Shown here one piece after another: positions 5,574 to 12,518 of a stretch of 12,518 bases of DNA. Position numbers and translations under genes: made by a program. Below the pieces are notes generated by a model. It did no database searches. It was not told the origin of the DNA and saw nothing but the letters and a program-made list of their open reading frames with translations. Numbering within the stretch: position 1 is the first letter of the stretch; every line of letters begins with the position of its first letter. Origin of the DNA: Oscillospiraceae bacterium (GTDB lineage Bacteria; Bacillota; Clostridia; Oscillospirales; CAG-272); NCBI GenBank assembly GCA_009779295.1, contig WREN01000031.1, positions 1 to 12,518 on the forward strand. Direction: 5' to 3'.

Positions 5574-6768
5574 AATGAACGAGATACTGACAATAGTATT
5601 ATCAATTGTTGTCGCTTTTATTATTTGGTTTTATATTATGAGCGTAGAAAGCCCGTCTGAAACCAGAACCATTCCCGCCGTACCGATCGTTATCCAAATG
5701 AATGAAAACGCAGCTTTAGGGGTTTACTCCGGTAATAACAGTTTTTTTGTTGATGTTACAGTCCAAGGAAAAAGAAACGAAATTAACGCTTTAAAAAATA
5801 GTGATATTTCAGCAATTGCGGACGCTACAAATATAACAAAAGCGGACAGATATTCTCTGGATGTTATCGTTAAAGTTCCTTACGGACTTAAACACGAACA
5901 ATCCGTTTCCTCTATAAATGTAGTTCTTGACATCAGCGAGTCGAGGGTTATACGGATAAAACCGGTTATAACAGAAGCTGTACTCGAAGAAGGATATGAA
6001 ATCGGAGAAAGTGAAATAAGTTTAAATAATACAGAAATGACGATCACAGGTCCGAAAGCGATAATTGATTCAATAGATTATGCGGTTATTAATTTAAAAT
6101 TAAGCAAAATCGTCAGTTCGCTGACTGTTGTTGGTACTCCTGAGTATGTAGATAAGGACGGCAAAAAAGTTACGAATCCTTATATAACCCCCAGTATAAC
6201 GACAGTTATAGCAGACGTTCCGATTTATCAATTTAAAACTGTACCGATTGAAGTAGGATATAAGTACGGGTATTTTACCAGTAATAACGTAAACATTTCG
6301 ATAGAACCGCAAAACATACGGATAAAAGGCGAAGTAAAAGACATACGGAATATTGACAAGATCTGGTTGACGCCGATAGATGAAAAGAAAACCGAAGGTA
6401 ACAAATTATCTGAATTAATAAACATGCCGGAAGGAATTTTTAACGTCGATAATATCGCAATGGCGGAAATCAATATAACATATAAAAATACGGATACAAA
6501 AGAAATTGTCATATATACCGATAACTTTGAAATTATAAATCCGAATGATATTGCTTTTCACTTTACAAGCGATTCGATCAATGTACGGTTGCGAGGCGAT
6601 TTTCAATCGATAAATTATATAACCTCTTCTAATGTAAAAGCGATAGTCGATGTAACTAATTTATCCGGCGCGGCGTCGATTCCGGTATCGATCGAAATAT
6701 TGGAACCTTACGCGAAAACTGTTTATGAATTAAGCGATTATAAAATATCTGTAGAATTGGGAGATTAA
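5560..6768 (+). CDS. cdaR: CdaR, YbbR-domain regulator of CdaA
   Basis: CdaR is an extracytoplasmic partner that binds CdaA at the membrane and modulates c-di-AMP production. The protein (402 residues from the chosen ATG) has one N-terminal membrane anchor (about residues 9-28, ending WFYIMSVESP) followed by about four YbbR-like beta repeats, roughly 38-125, 131-223, 226-323 and 328-402. The typical phrases are PIVIQMN, TITGPKAIIDSI and VRLRGDFQSI. I chose the ATG at 5560, about 10 bases after a GGCGGTG stretch. An in-frame GTG at 5548 would add four residues, but it lies on top of that stretch. The start lies inside cdaA, and an A8 run spans the overlap. glmM, which often follows, is absent here; an RseC-like gene follows after 8 bp. 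The family is divergent in sequence, but context makes this assignment strong. Confidence 0.92.
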   Translation: MKKNKMNEILTIVLSIVVAFIIWFYIMSVESPSETRTIPAVPIVIQMNENAALGVYSGNNSFFVDVTVQGKRNEINALKNSDISAIADATNITKADRYSLDVIVKVPYGLKHEQSVSSINVVLDISESRVIRIKPVITEAVLEEGYEIGESEISLNNTEMTITGPKAIIDSIDYAVINLKLSKIVSSLTVVGTPEYVDKDGKKVTNPYITPSITTVIADVPIYQFKTVPIEVGYKYGYFTSNNVNISIEPQNIRIKGEVKDIRNIDKIWLTPIDEKKTEGNKLSELINMPEGIFNVDNIAMAEINITYKNTDTKEIVIYTDNFEIINPNDIAFHFTSDSINVRLRGDFQSINYITSSNVKAIVDVTNLSGAASIPVSIEILEPYAKTVYELSDYKISVELGD

Positions 6769-6776
6769 AAATTAAA

Positions 6777-7193
6777 ATGAAACAAACCGCAATAGTGGAA
6801 TCTGTCAGCGAAGATAAGGCGATTATTAAAGTTAAGAGAGAATCCGCATGTGTGAGCTGTAAGAGTTCCGTTATTTGTAACACCTGTTATAAAACGATAA
6901 CAGCGGAAGCGTATAACAAAGCGGGCGCGAATGTCGGCGATACCGTGGAAATCGAAACCGATTCCAAAATTGTAATAGGATACGCAGCGCTTACATTTGT
7001 AGTACCTGTTGTTTGCGGTTTGTTATTGTACAATATTACGTTATTAATGTTTGAGAATGACCTTATACCGTATATATTTACATTTACCGGATTTATACTG
7101 CCGTTTGTAATCCTGTATTTCGCAATCAATAAAAGAAATAAAGCGGATATTATTATAACAAATATAATAGAACCCGGGAGCAAGGATATATGA
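6777..7193 (+). CDS. RseC/MucC-family (SoxR-reducing system) membrane protein
   Basis: This 138-residue protein has the RseC layout: a small N-terminal domain (MKQTAIVESVSEDKAIIKVK, residues 1-20), a four-cysteine cluster at Cys25, Cys28, Cys34 and Cys37, a beta segment rich in GDTVEIE (54-60), and two membrane helices (about 66-90 and 97-117). The E. coli homologue acts with the Rsx/Rnf electron-transport complex to keep SoxR reduced, and RseC proteins also modulate envelope-stress signalling. In Clostridia the role is not settled, and no rnf, soxR or sigma-E gene is in this window. The cysteines could bind an FeS cluster or zinc. GGGAG at 6759-6763 inside the end of cdaR can serve as its ribosome site, and its stop overlaps the recJ start (ATGA). 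Family assignment is good; function is unknown. Confidence 0.8.
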   Translation: MKQTAIVESVSEDKAIIKVKRESACVSCKSSVICNTCYKTITAEAYNKAGANVGDTVEIETDSKIVIGYAALTFVVPVVCGLLLYNITLLMFENDLIPYIFTFTGFILPFVILYFAINKRNKADIIITNIIEPGSKDI

Positions 7194-9337
7194 ACAATAG
7201 AAAAAAATGGGATATAAAAGATCCTTCGTCTGAAAATCCTGATGTAATAAATGACATAGCACAAAAGTTATCCGTTTCGCGCGTTATGGCTGTATTATTG
7301 TATAACAGAGGGCTGTACGACGCGGAATCGGCCTTGAAATTCATGCGCAAAGAAACGGAATTTTTTTACGATCCGTTCATGCTGACAGATATTGATAAAG
7401 CGGTTGAACGGATAAAGCGCGCTTGCAGCGCACATGAAAAGATCGTTGTATACGGCGATTACGACGTGGACGGCGTAACGTCCGTCAGCACTTTATATCT
7501 GTATTTGAAAGAAAAAGGCGCCGATGCGGATTATTACATCCCGAACAGAACCGGCGAGGGTTACGGTATAAATCATGCCGCCGTCGATAAATTAGCTAAA
7601 TCGAATATAAATCTGATTATCACAGTCGATACGGGTATAACCGCGTATGACGAAACCGAATATATAAAGTCGCTGGGAATCGATATAATAATTATCGACC
7701 ATCACGAATGTTATGCGGACATACCGAAAGCTACAGCCGTTGTAAACCCGAAACGTTCTGATTGCGGATACCCGTTTAAAGATTTAGCGGGTGTGGGAGT
7801 TGTTTTCAAACTTATATGCGCGCTTGAAAAAACATATAACGTAAATAACTATCTGCGCGATATATGCTATAAATACGGCGACCTGATCGCGATAGGGACG
7901 ATAGCGGACGTAATGCCGCTTATCGATGAAAACCGGCTGATAGTGAGTTTGGGATTGAAATTAATTGAAAACACAAAACGGCCGGGATTGATCGCGTTGC
8001 TTGAACAGTCCGGAGCATTTCCCGATCCGAAAAGTTTGAGAAATAATAAAAAGAAAAAAATCACATCATCGCTTGTCGGGTATGTAATCGCGCCCCGTAT
8101 CAACGCCGCCGGCAGGATAAGCAACGCGTCTAAAGCGGTGGAATTGTTTTTAACGGAATCCGAGTTTGAGGCGAATAAAATCGCCGGTGAATTATGCGAA
8201 ACCAACCGCGAACGGCAGAACGAAGAAAATAATATAATCGAGCAGGCGTATAAAAAAATCGCAGGGGAACATAACTTTGATGAAGATTTTATAATCGTGT
8301 TAGATAACGACAACTGGCATCACGGGGTTATAGGGATCGTATCGTCAAGAATTACCGAACACTACAATCTGCCGTCGATTTTAATTTCGTTTGAGGAGGA
8401 TAATAACGGCGATTGCCGTTTGGGCAAAGGTTCCGGTCGAAGTGTCAAGGGAATCAATTTAGTAGAAGCGCTGACGTATTGCAGCGACTGTTTAATTAAA
8501 TACGGCGGGCATGAACTGGCTGCGGGATTGACGATCGAAAGGGAAAAGTTACCGGAATTTAAAAGAAAAATCAATGAATACGCACGGAATCAAATCAAAA
8601 AAGAAGATTTAATAACCTGTATCAACGTCGATTGCGAATTGCAAATGAATGAAATCAATTTGGACTTAGTAAACGAATTATACTGCCTTGAACCTCACGG
8701 CATTTCCAATCCTATTCCGGTTTTCGTTCTGCATGACGTAAAGTTGGTTGAAATTACGCCGATCGGCAACAACCGCCATATAAAGTTTGTCGTCGAAAAA
8801 GACAATAAACGACTGACAAGCGTATATTTCGGCATTTCAATAAATGAATTCAATTATATGCTCGGCGATACTGTCGATATAATTTTCAATTTAGATATCA
8901 ACGATTTTCAGAATTATCAATCGGTGCAGTTAATAATACGCGATATAAAACAAAACCGCGAGTATTATAAAAATCTTGATGAAAAAAGAAAAGATTATCA
9001 GGAAATCAAAGAAGGGCGCAAAATATTAAAAAATGAATGCGCAGTGCCTACCCGCGACGATTTCGTCAACATCTATCTTTATCTGAAACAGGAGATCCGC
9101 GGCGACCATGATATTATAAGTATTCACAATATCGAACGTTACTTAGGCGGTAACAACAACGATAATTATTTAAAAATAAAATTTATAATAGATATTTTAA
9201 ACGAAACAAATATTATCAGCGCAGAAATGATAAAAGAAGATATTTACAAATTTAAATTGAATTACGTCAATAATAAAGTAAATTTAGATAAATCGTCAAT
9301 ATATAAAAAATTAAAGAGCAAACAAGAAAAGAGTTGA
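7190..9337 (+). CDS. recJ: Single-stranded-DNA-specific 5'-3' exonuclease RecJ
   Basis: RecJ degrades single-stranded DNA 5' to 3' in recombinational, mismatch and base-excision repair and at stalled forks. The 715-residue protein carries the DHH motifs in order: YGDYDVDGVTS (residues 88-98), IITVDTGI (143-150), IIDHHE (168-173, DHH at 170-172) and the DHHA1 segment with GSGRSVKGINLVEAL (414-428) and YGGHELAAGL (438-447). The OB-type nucleic-acid-binding domain follows (about 475-585). The tail (about 590-715) is a lysine-rich, helix-forming extension absent from the 577-residue E. coli enzyme; Bacillus RecJ also has a C-terminal extension. The ATG overlaps the upstream stop by 4 bp, with GGGAG nine bases upstream. 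All metal-binding Asp and His residues appear present, so it should be active. Confidence 0.96.
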   Translation: MNNRKKWDIKDPSSENPDVINDIAQKLSVSRVMAVLLYNRGLYDAESALKFMRKETEFFYDPFMLTDIDKAVERIKRACSAHEKIVVYGDYDVDGVTSVSTLYLYLKEKGADADYYIPNRTGEGYGINHAAVDKLAKSNINLIITVDTGITAYDETEYIKSLGIDIIIIDHHECYADIPKATAVVNPKRSDCGYPFKDLAGVGVVFKLICALEKTYNVNNYLRDICYKYGDLIAIGTIADVMPLIDENRLIVSLGLKLIENTKRPGLIALLEQSGAFPDPKSLRNNKKKKITSSLVGYVIAPRINAAGRISNASKAVELFLTESEFEANKIAGELCETNRERQNEENNIIEQAYKKIAGEHNFDEDFIIVLDNDNWHHGVIGIVSSRITEHYNLPSILISFEEDNNGDCRLGKGSGRSVKGINLVEALTYCSDCLIKYGGHELAAGLTIEREKLPEFKRKINEYARNQIKKEDLITCINVDCELQMNEINLDLVNELYCLEPHGISNPIPVFVLHDVKLVEITPIGNNRHIKFVVEKDNKRLTSVYFGISINEFNYMLGDTVDIIFNLDINDFQNYQSVQLIIRDIKQNREYYKNLDEKRKDYQEIKEGRKILKNECAVPTRDDFVNIYLYLKQEIRGDHDIISIHNIERYLGGNNNDNYLKIKFIIDILNETNIISAEMIKEDIYKFKLNYVNNKVNLDKSSIYKKLKSKQEKS

Positions 9338-9340
9338 GTT

Positions 9341-11557
9341 ATGTTGTATACCGGAATAGATAAGCTGTTATCGACGCTTGAACGAACCGGTAAAAATTTC
9401 GACACCGAAAAAATAAAAAAAGCATATCTTTACGCGAAAGAACTGCACGAAGGTCAGTTCAGGAACAGCGGCGAGGAATATATTTCACATCCCATCGCCG
9501 TCGCTGAAATCGTCGCCGGGCTTGAACTCGATACGGATTCGATATGCGCTGCCTTGCTGCATGATGTTGTTGAAGATTGCGGTTCTAAAATTGATTTGAA
9601 TAAAATCAAGCGTGATTTTGGGCAGCCGGTCGCCGTATTGGTAGACGGGCTTACGAAACTTGTGCAGATTCCGTTTGAAGATAAAGAAGAGGAACACATC
9701 GAAAACCTGCGTAAAATGTTCCTTGCGATGTCTAAAGACATTCGCGTAATTTTTATAAAACTCTGCGACCGGTTACATAATATGCGGACGCTCGAAGGCA
9801 AATCGGAAGACAAACGCCGAACAACCTCGCTCGAAACCATGCACGTTTACGCGCCGTTAGCGCACAGGCTCGGTATGCAGCGCATTAAGCAGGAACTCGA
9901 AAACCTTGCGCTCAGCTATCTCGACCCCATCGGTTACAACGAAGTGAAAACCGACATCGAACACAGATACGGTATCAACCGTAACTTCGTCGAACGCGCC
10001 CGCTCGCAGTTATCGGATAAACTCGCCGAAACAAATATGCACTTCGCGCTCGAAGGCAGGGTTAAATCCGTTTACAGCATTTACAAAAAGGTGTACGAAC
10101 AGAATAAAAGTTTCAGCGAAATTTACGATTTTTACGCATTAAGGGTGATAGTCGATACCGAACTCGAGTGTTACACGGCTATGGGTATCATTCATGATAT
10201 GTTTAAATCGATTCCCGGGCGGTTCAAGGATTATATCTCAACGCCGAAGCCGAATATGTACCGCTCATTGCACACGACTGTTATCGGACGCGACGGTATA
10301 CCGTTTGAGGTTCAGATACGCACATGGGAAATGCACCAGATCGCGGAATACGGCATAGCCGCGCATTGGAAATATAAATCCAACGTTGACAGTAAAGAAG
10401 AAATTGAACAAAAACTCAGCTGGATTGCCAAACTCATCGAAATGGACGACGATACGCGCGATCAGGATGAGTTTCTCGACGCTTTGAAAATAGATATATT
10501 CCACGACGAAACATTTGTTTTCACTCCGAAAGGCGACGTCATCACATTGCCGCAGGGCTCGACTGTAATCGATTTCGCTTACGCCATCCATTCCGAAGTG
10601 GGCAATAAAATGGTCGGCGCGAAAATCAACGGCATGATTGTTCCTATCGACCGCATACCGCAGAACGGCGAAATCGTTGAAATAATTACTTCTTCAACAT
10701 CAAAAGGACCGAGCCGCGATTGGATAAAGATAATCAAAACAAGCGAAGCCAGAAATAAAATCCGACAATGGTTCAAAAAAGAAAAACGACCGGAGAATAT
10801 TATCGTAGGCAAAACCGAAATTGACAACGAATTGAGAAGATATTCTACTTCAATTACGGAACAACAGAAAATTGAGATACTCACAAATATCACTAAACGT
10901 CTGGATTTTAAAAGCATCGACGATCTATATAATATAATCGGATACGGCGGATTGGCGATATCGAAACTCGCGCCGAAATTGAAAGACGAATGGGAACGTG
11001 TAAAAAAAGATAGTGAACCTGAAGAAATAATAACCGAAGCCGACCAGATCCAAACCGTCACGCTTCCGAAAAGTAAAAAATCCACGTCCGGCGTAATTGT
11101 TGACGAAGTGGAAGGGTGTCACGTTAAATTCGCGAAGTGCTGCAATCCTCTGCCAGGCGACAGTTTGATTGGATTCATCACGAAAGGGTATGGAATATCG
11201 ATACACACGTCCGAATGTCCGAACGTTGCTGTTTATAAAAACAATCCCGAATACGACGAACGCTGGGTCAGCGCAAGATGGGAGTCCGGCGTTATATCGA
11301 ATACAACCACCGAGAAAGCGTTTGAAGCATTACTGCAAATCTTTGCAATCAACAGCATAACTTTGCTCGCGGATATAACAGTTGCGCTTGCGGAAATGAG
11401 AGTTTCGCTGCTTCATATCAACACGCAAAAGAAAGACGACAGGCAAATTATTATAAATATTATAATAAGCTGTAAAAATTTAGACCACGTTAAATCGATT
11501 GTTTCGCGTTTAAAAACGATAAGCAATATAGAAAATATTGTAAGAGGGTTCAGCTAA
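9341..11557 (+). CDS. rel: Bifunctional (p)ppGpp synthetase/hydrolase Rel
   Basis: Rel makes (p)ppGpp from ATP plus GTP/GDP on starved ribosomes and hydrolyses it otherwise, so it is the master of the stringent response. The 738 residues hold, in order, an HD hydrolase domain with SHPIAVAEI (49-57), LLHDVVED (72-79; His74, Asp75) and LCDRLHNMRT (141-150; Asp143). The synthetase domain has RVKSVYSIYKK (240-250), IYDFYALRVIV (261-271; Asp263), RFKD (294-297) and EVQIRT (323-328; Glu323). TGS (about 388-448), helical, zinc-finger (Cys593, Cys600-Cys601, Cys626) and ACT domains follow. The RxKD charge motif, rather than RelA's ExDD, together with an intact HD site points to a true bifunctional Rel. 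It starts 3 bp after recJ with only a weak GAG-type ribosome site, suggesting coupled translation. The frequent clostridial neighbour apt is absent here. Confidence 0.97.
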   Translation: MLYTGIDKLLSTLERTGKNFDTEKIKKAYLYAKELHEGQFRNSGEEYISHPIAVAEIVAGLELDTDSICAALLHDVVEDCGSKIDLNKIKRDFGQPVAVLVDGLTKLVQIPFEDKEEEHIENLRKMFLAMSKDIRVIFIKLCDRLHNMRTLEGKSEDKRRTTSLETMHVYAPLAHRLGMQRIKQELENLALSYLDPIGYNEVKTDIEHRYGINRNFVERARSQLSDKLAETNMHFALEGRVKSVYSIYKKVYEQNKSFSEIYDFYALRVIVDTELECYTAMGIIHDMFKSIPGRFKDYISTPKPNMYRSLHTTVIGRDGIPFEVQIRTWEMHQIAEYGIAAHWKYKSNVDSKEEIEQKLSWIAKLIEMDDDTRDQDEFLDALKIDIFHDETFVFTPKGDVITLPQGSTVIDFAYAIHSEVGNKMVGAKINGMIVPIDRIPQNGEIVEIITSSTSKGPSRDWIKIIKTSEARNKIRQWFKKEKRPENIIVGKTEIDNELRRYSTSITEQQKIEILTNITKRLDFKSIDDLYNIIGYGGLAISKLAPKLKDEWERVKKDSEPEEIITEADQIQTVTLPKSKKSTSGVIVDEVEGCHVKFAKCCNPLPGDSLIGFITKGYGISIHTSECPNVAVYKNNPEYDERWVSARWESGVISNTTTEKAFEALLQIFAINSITLLADITVALAEMRVSLLHINTQKKDDRQIIINIIISCKNLDHVKSIVSRLKTISNIENIVRGFS

Positions 11558-12021
11558 TGAGAGCGGTTATTCAACGAGTAGAGAAAGCGGAAGTATCCGT
11601 AGACGGACAAGTCACAGGAGTTTGCGAGTGCGGATTATTTATATTGTTAGGCGTCGCTCCGAGCGACACCGAGGTCGACGCGCGCGTCCTTGCGGAAAAG
11701 ATTTCGAAACTGCGTATATTTTCCGATGAAAACGGTAATATGAATTTATCCGTCAACGATGTAAACGGCGGAGTGTTGGTGATTTCCAATTTCACGTTAT
11801 ACGCGGATTACAAAAAGGGCAACCGTCCGAGTTTCTTTGATTCCGCGCCGCCGGAGTTAGCGGAGAAGTTATATAATTATTTTATCGCGCAGGTAAGAGA
11901 AAAAGTCCCCAAAGCAGAATCCGGAATTTTCGGGGCGCATATGAAGATAAACGCGGTATGCGACGGACCGGTTACGATTAATATGGATAGCGAGGTTTTA
12001 AGAAAAAAACATGATACTTAA
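11557..12021 (+). CDS. dtd: D-aminoacyl-tRNA deacylase (DTD family)
   Basis: Dtd hydrolyses D-amino acids (and glycine mischarged on tRNA-Ala) from tRNA, a chiral proofreading step after aminoacylation. The 154 residues fit the family, with MRAVIQRVEKAEVSVDG at the N-terminus, FTLYADYKKGNRPSF (79-93), IFGAHM (124-129) and the Gly-cisPro motif GPVT (137-140). Two conserved motifs deviate: the usual SQFTL reads SNFTL (residues 77-81), and the usual NDGPVT reads CDGPVT (135-140), so Cys135 replaces Asn. The Gly-Pro pair itself is intact. The start overlaps the rel stop by one base (TAATG), with GAGGG eight bases upstream. The rel-dtd order is common in Firmicutes. Confidence 0.95.
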   Translation: MRAVIQRVEKAEVSVDGQVTGVCECGLFILLGVAPSDTEVDARVLAEKISKLRIFSDENGNMNLSVNDVNGGVLVISNFTLYADYKKGNRPSFFDSAPPELAEKLYNYFIAQVREKVPKAESGIFGAHMKINAVCDGPVTINMDSEVLRKKHDT

Positions 12022-12518
12022 AATTGACGGTGAAATCAATCAATACTACGCGCAGACTTTGTGTATGATATTTTTCCCCGGCGAAGATTTTTCCGAAAAA
12101 CAGACGGTAACCGACGATACGCCTGTCGTTACCATCACAATCGATAAAGATTTGCTCGGCGTAAACGCGAAAGTACATATAAAAAACGGCGGAGAATCTG
12201 CGGAAGCAAAGAATTATATCTTGTACAATTCGGAATACACGGAAGAAAAAGTCGTGAAATTCGCGGCGGGAACCGCTATGCTCAAAGCCGGGAAAAGTTT
12301 ATTCGGTTGCGTTCCTCCGTGGGGAATCCTGACAGGTGTGAGACCGTCGAAAATCGCCGCCGATTTATTACATAAAGGCAACGGTATCAATGAAATTAAA
12401 TCAATTCTGACAAAAGAATATTATTTGAATCCCAAAAAGGCTTCACTCGTGACGAACATCGCGGTGAGGGAAGATAAAATTATCAAATCATTACCGAAAA
12501 ATTCTTGCAGTTTGTATA
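12011..12518 (+). CDS. hemZ: HemZ-type coproporphyrinogen dehydrogenase-like protein, N-terminal part (runs off right edge)
   Basis: An open frame from ATG 12011 continues without a stop to the window end (169 codons). The protein begins MILKIDGE, matching the M-x-IKI-x-G start of HemZ proteins, and contains the diagnostic PWGILTGVRPSKIAADLL (about residues 103-120). It ends just where HemZ proteins lead into their radical-SAM core (NSCSLYI, before a GIPFCPxRCxYC motif expected beyond the edge). HemZ is related to the oxygen-independent coproporphyrinogen III oxidase HemN and is linked to anaerobic haem metabolism, but its exact reaction is not settled. The start overlaps dtd by 11 bp; a GAGGT at 11992-11996 lies 14 bases upstream, which is far, so coupling is likely. 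The catalytic part cannot be checked here. Confidence 0.88.
   Translation, partial: MILKIDGEINQYYAQTLCMIFFPGEDFSEKQTVTDDTPVVTITIDKDLLGVNAKVHIKNGGESAEAKNYILYNSEYTEEKVVKFAAGTAMLKAGKSLFGCVPPWGILTGVRPSKIAADLLHKGNGINEIKSILTKEYYLNPKKASLVTNIAVREDKIIKSLPKNSCSLY

Noticed and set aside
7867..8313. 148-residue open frame on the - strand within recJ
   Set aside because: It is antisense to the RecJ DHH region and has no family signature; the sense frame explains the sequence.
10579..11085. 168-residue open frame on the - strand within rel
   Set aside because: It is antisense to the TGS/helical region of rel, composed of low-complexity Ser/Ile/Phe-rich sequence typical of a reverse-frame shadow.
1..12518. 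Mobile elements, phage genes, CRISPR arrays, toxin-antitoxin or defence genes
   Set aside because: Every base outside the divergent promoter region is covered by housekeeping families or gaps of at most 21 bp. No transposase, integrase, direct-repeat array or defence-type domain was seen.

Overview
This window looks like chromosomal core-gene DNA from an anaerobic, AT-leaning Gram-positive bacterium, most likely a member of the Clostridia. The evidence is a four-subunit ferredoxin-dependent 2-oxoacid oxidoreductase (anaerobic metabolism), MEP-pathway isoprenoid genes, a CdaA/CdaR c-di-AMP pair, a single bifunctional Rel and a HemZ-type protein. Strong Shine-Dalgarno sites and TTGnnn-17-TAnAAT promoters fit the same group. 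I cannot name the genus. I see no mobile element, phage gene, CRISPR array, tRNA or rRNA.

The layout is two tightly packed operons that diverge from one 169-bp intergenic region (4553-4721). The leftward operon (4552 down to 1, minus strand) reads: SIMIBI-like P-loop ATPase, 2x[4Fe-4S] ferredoxin-like delta subunit, alpha (VorB-like), beta (TPP-binding) and gamma subunits of a 2-oxoacid:ferredoxin oxidoreductase, then ispD, ispF and the start of rpe, which runs off the left edge. The rightward operon (4722 to the right edge) reads: cdaA, cdaR, an RseC-family membrane protein, recJ, rel, dtd and the N-terminal third or so of hemZ, which runs off the right edge. Gaps between genes are at most 21 bp, and many junctions overlap (ATGA, TAATG or longer), which suggests translational coupling throughout.

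The left operon combines oxidative decarboxylation of 2-oxoacids (making acyl-CoA and reduced ferredoxin) with two steps of isoprenoid precursor synthesis and one pentose-phosphate step. The right operon combines synthesis of two nucleotide second messengers, c-di-AMP (CdaA with its regulator CdaR) and (p)ppGpp (Rel), with DNA repair (RecJ), tRNA proofreading (Dtd) and a haem-associated radical-SAM protein (HemZ). The intergenic region holds two near-consensus promoters facing apart. A purely A/T inverted repeat lies almost exactly midway between their -35 boxes.

Most genes are recognisable housekeeping families, and no clear-cut new system is visible. The points most worth a second look are the uncharacterised P-loop ATPase heading the oxidoreductase operon, the symmetric divergent regulatory region, the shared second-messenger operon, and motif substitutions in Dtd and CdaA.
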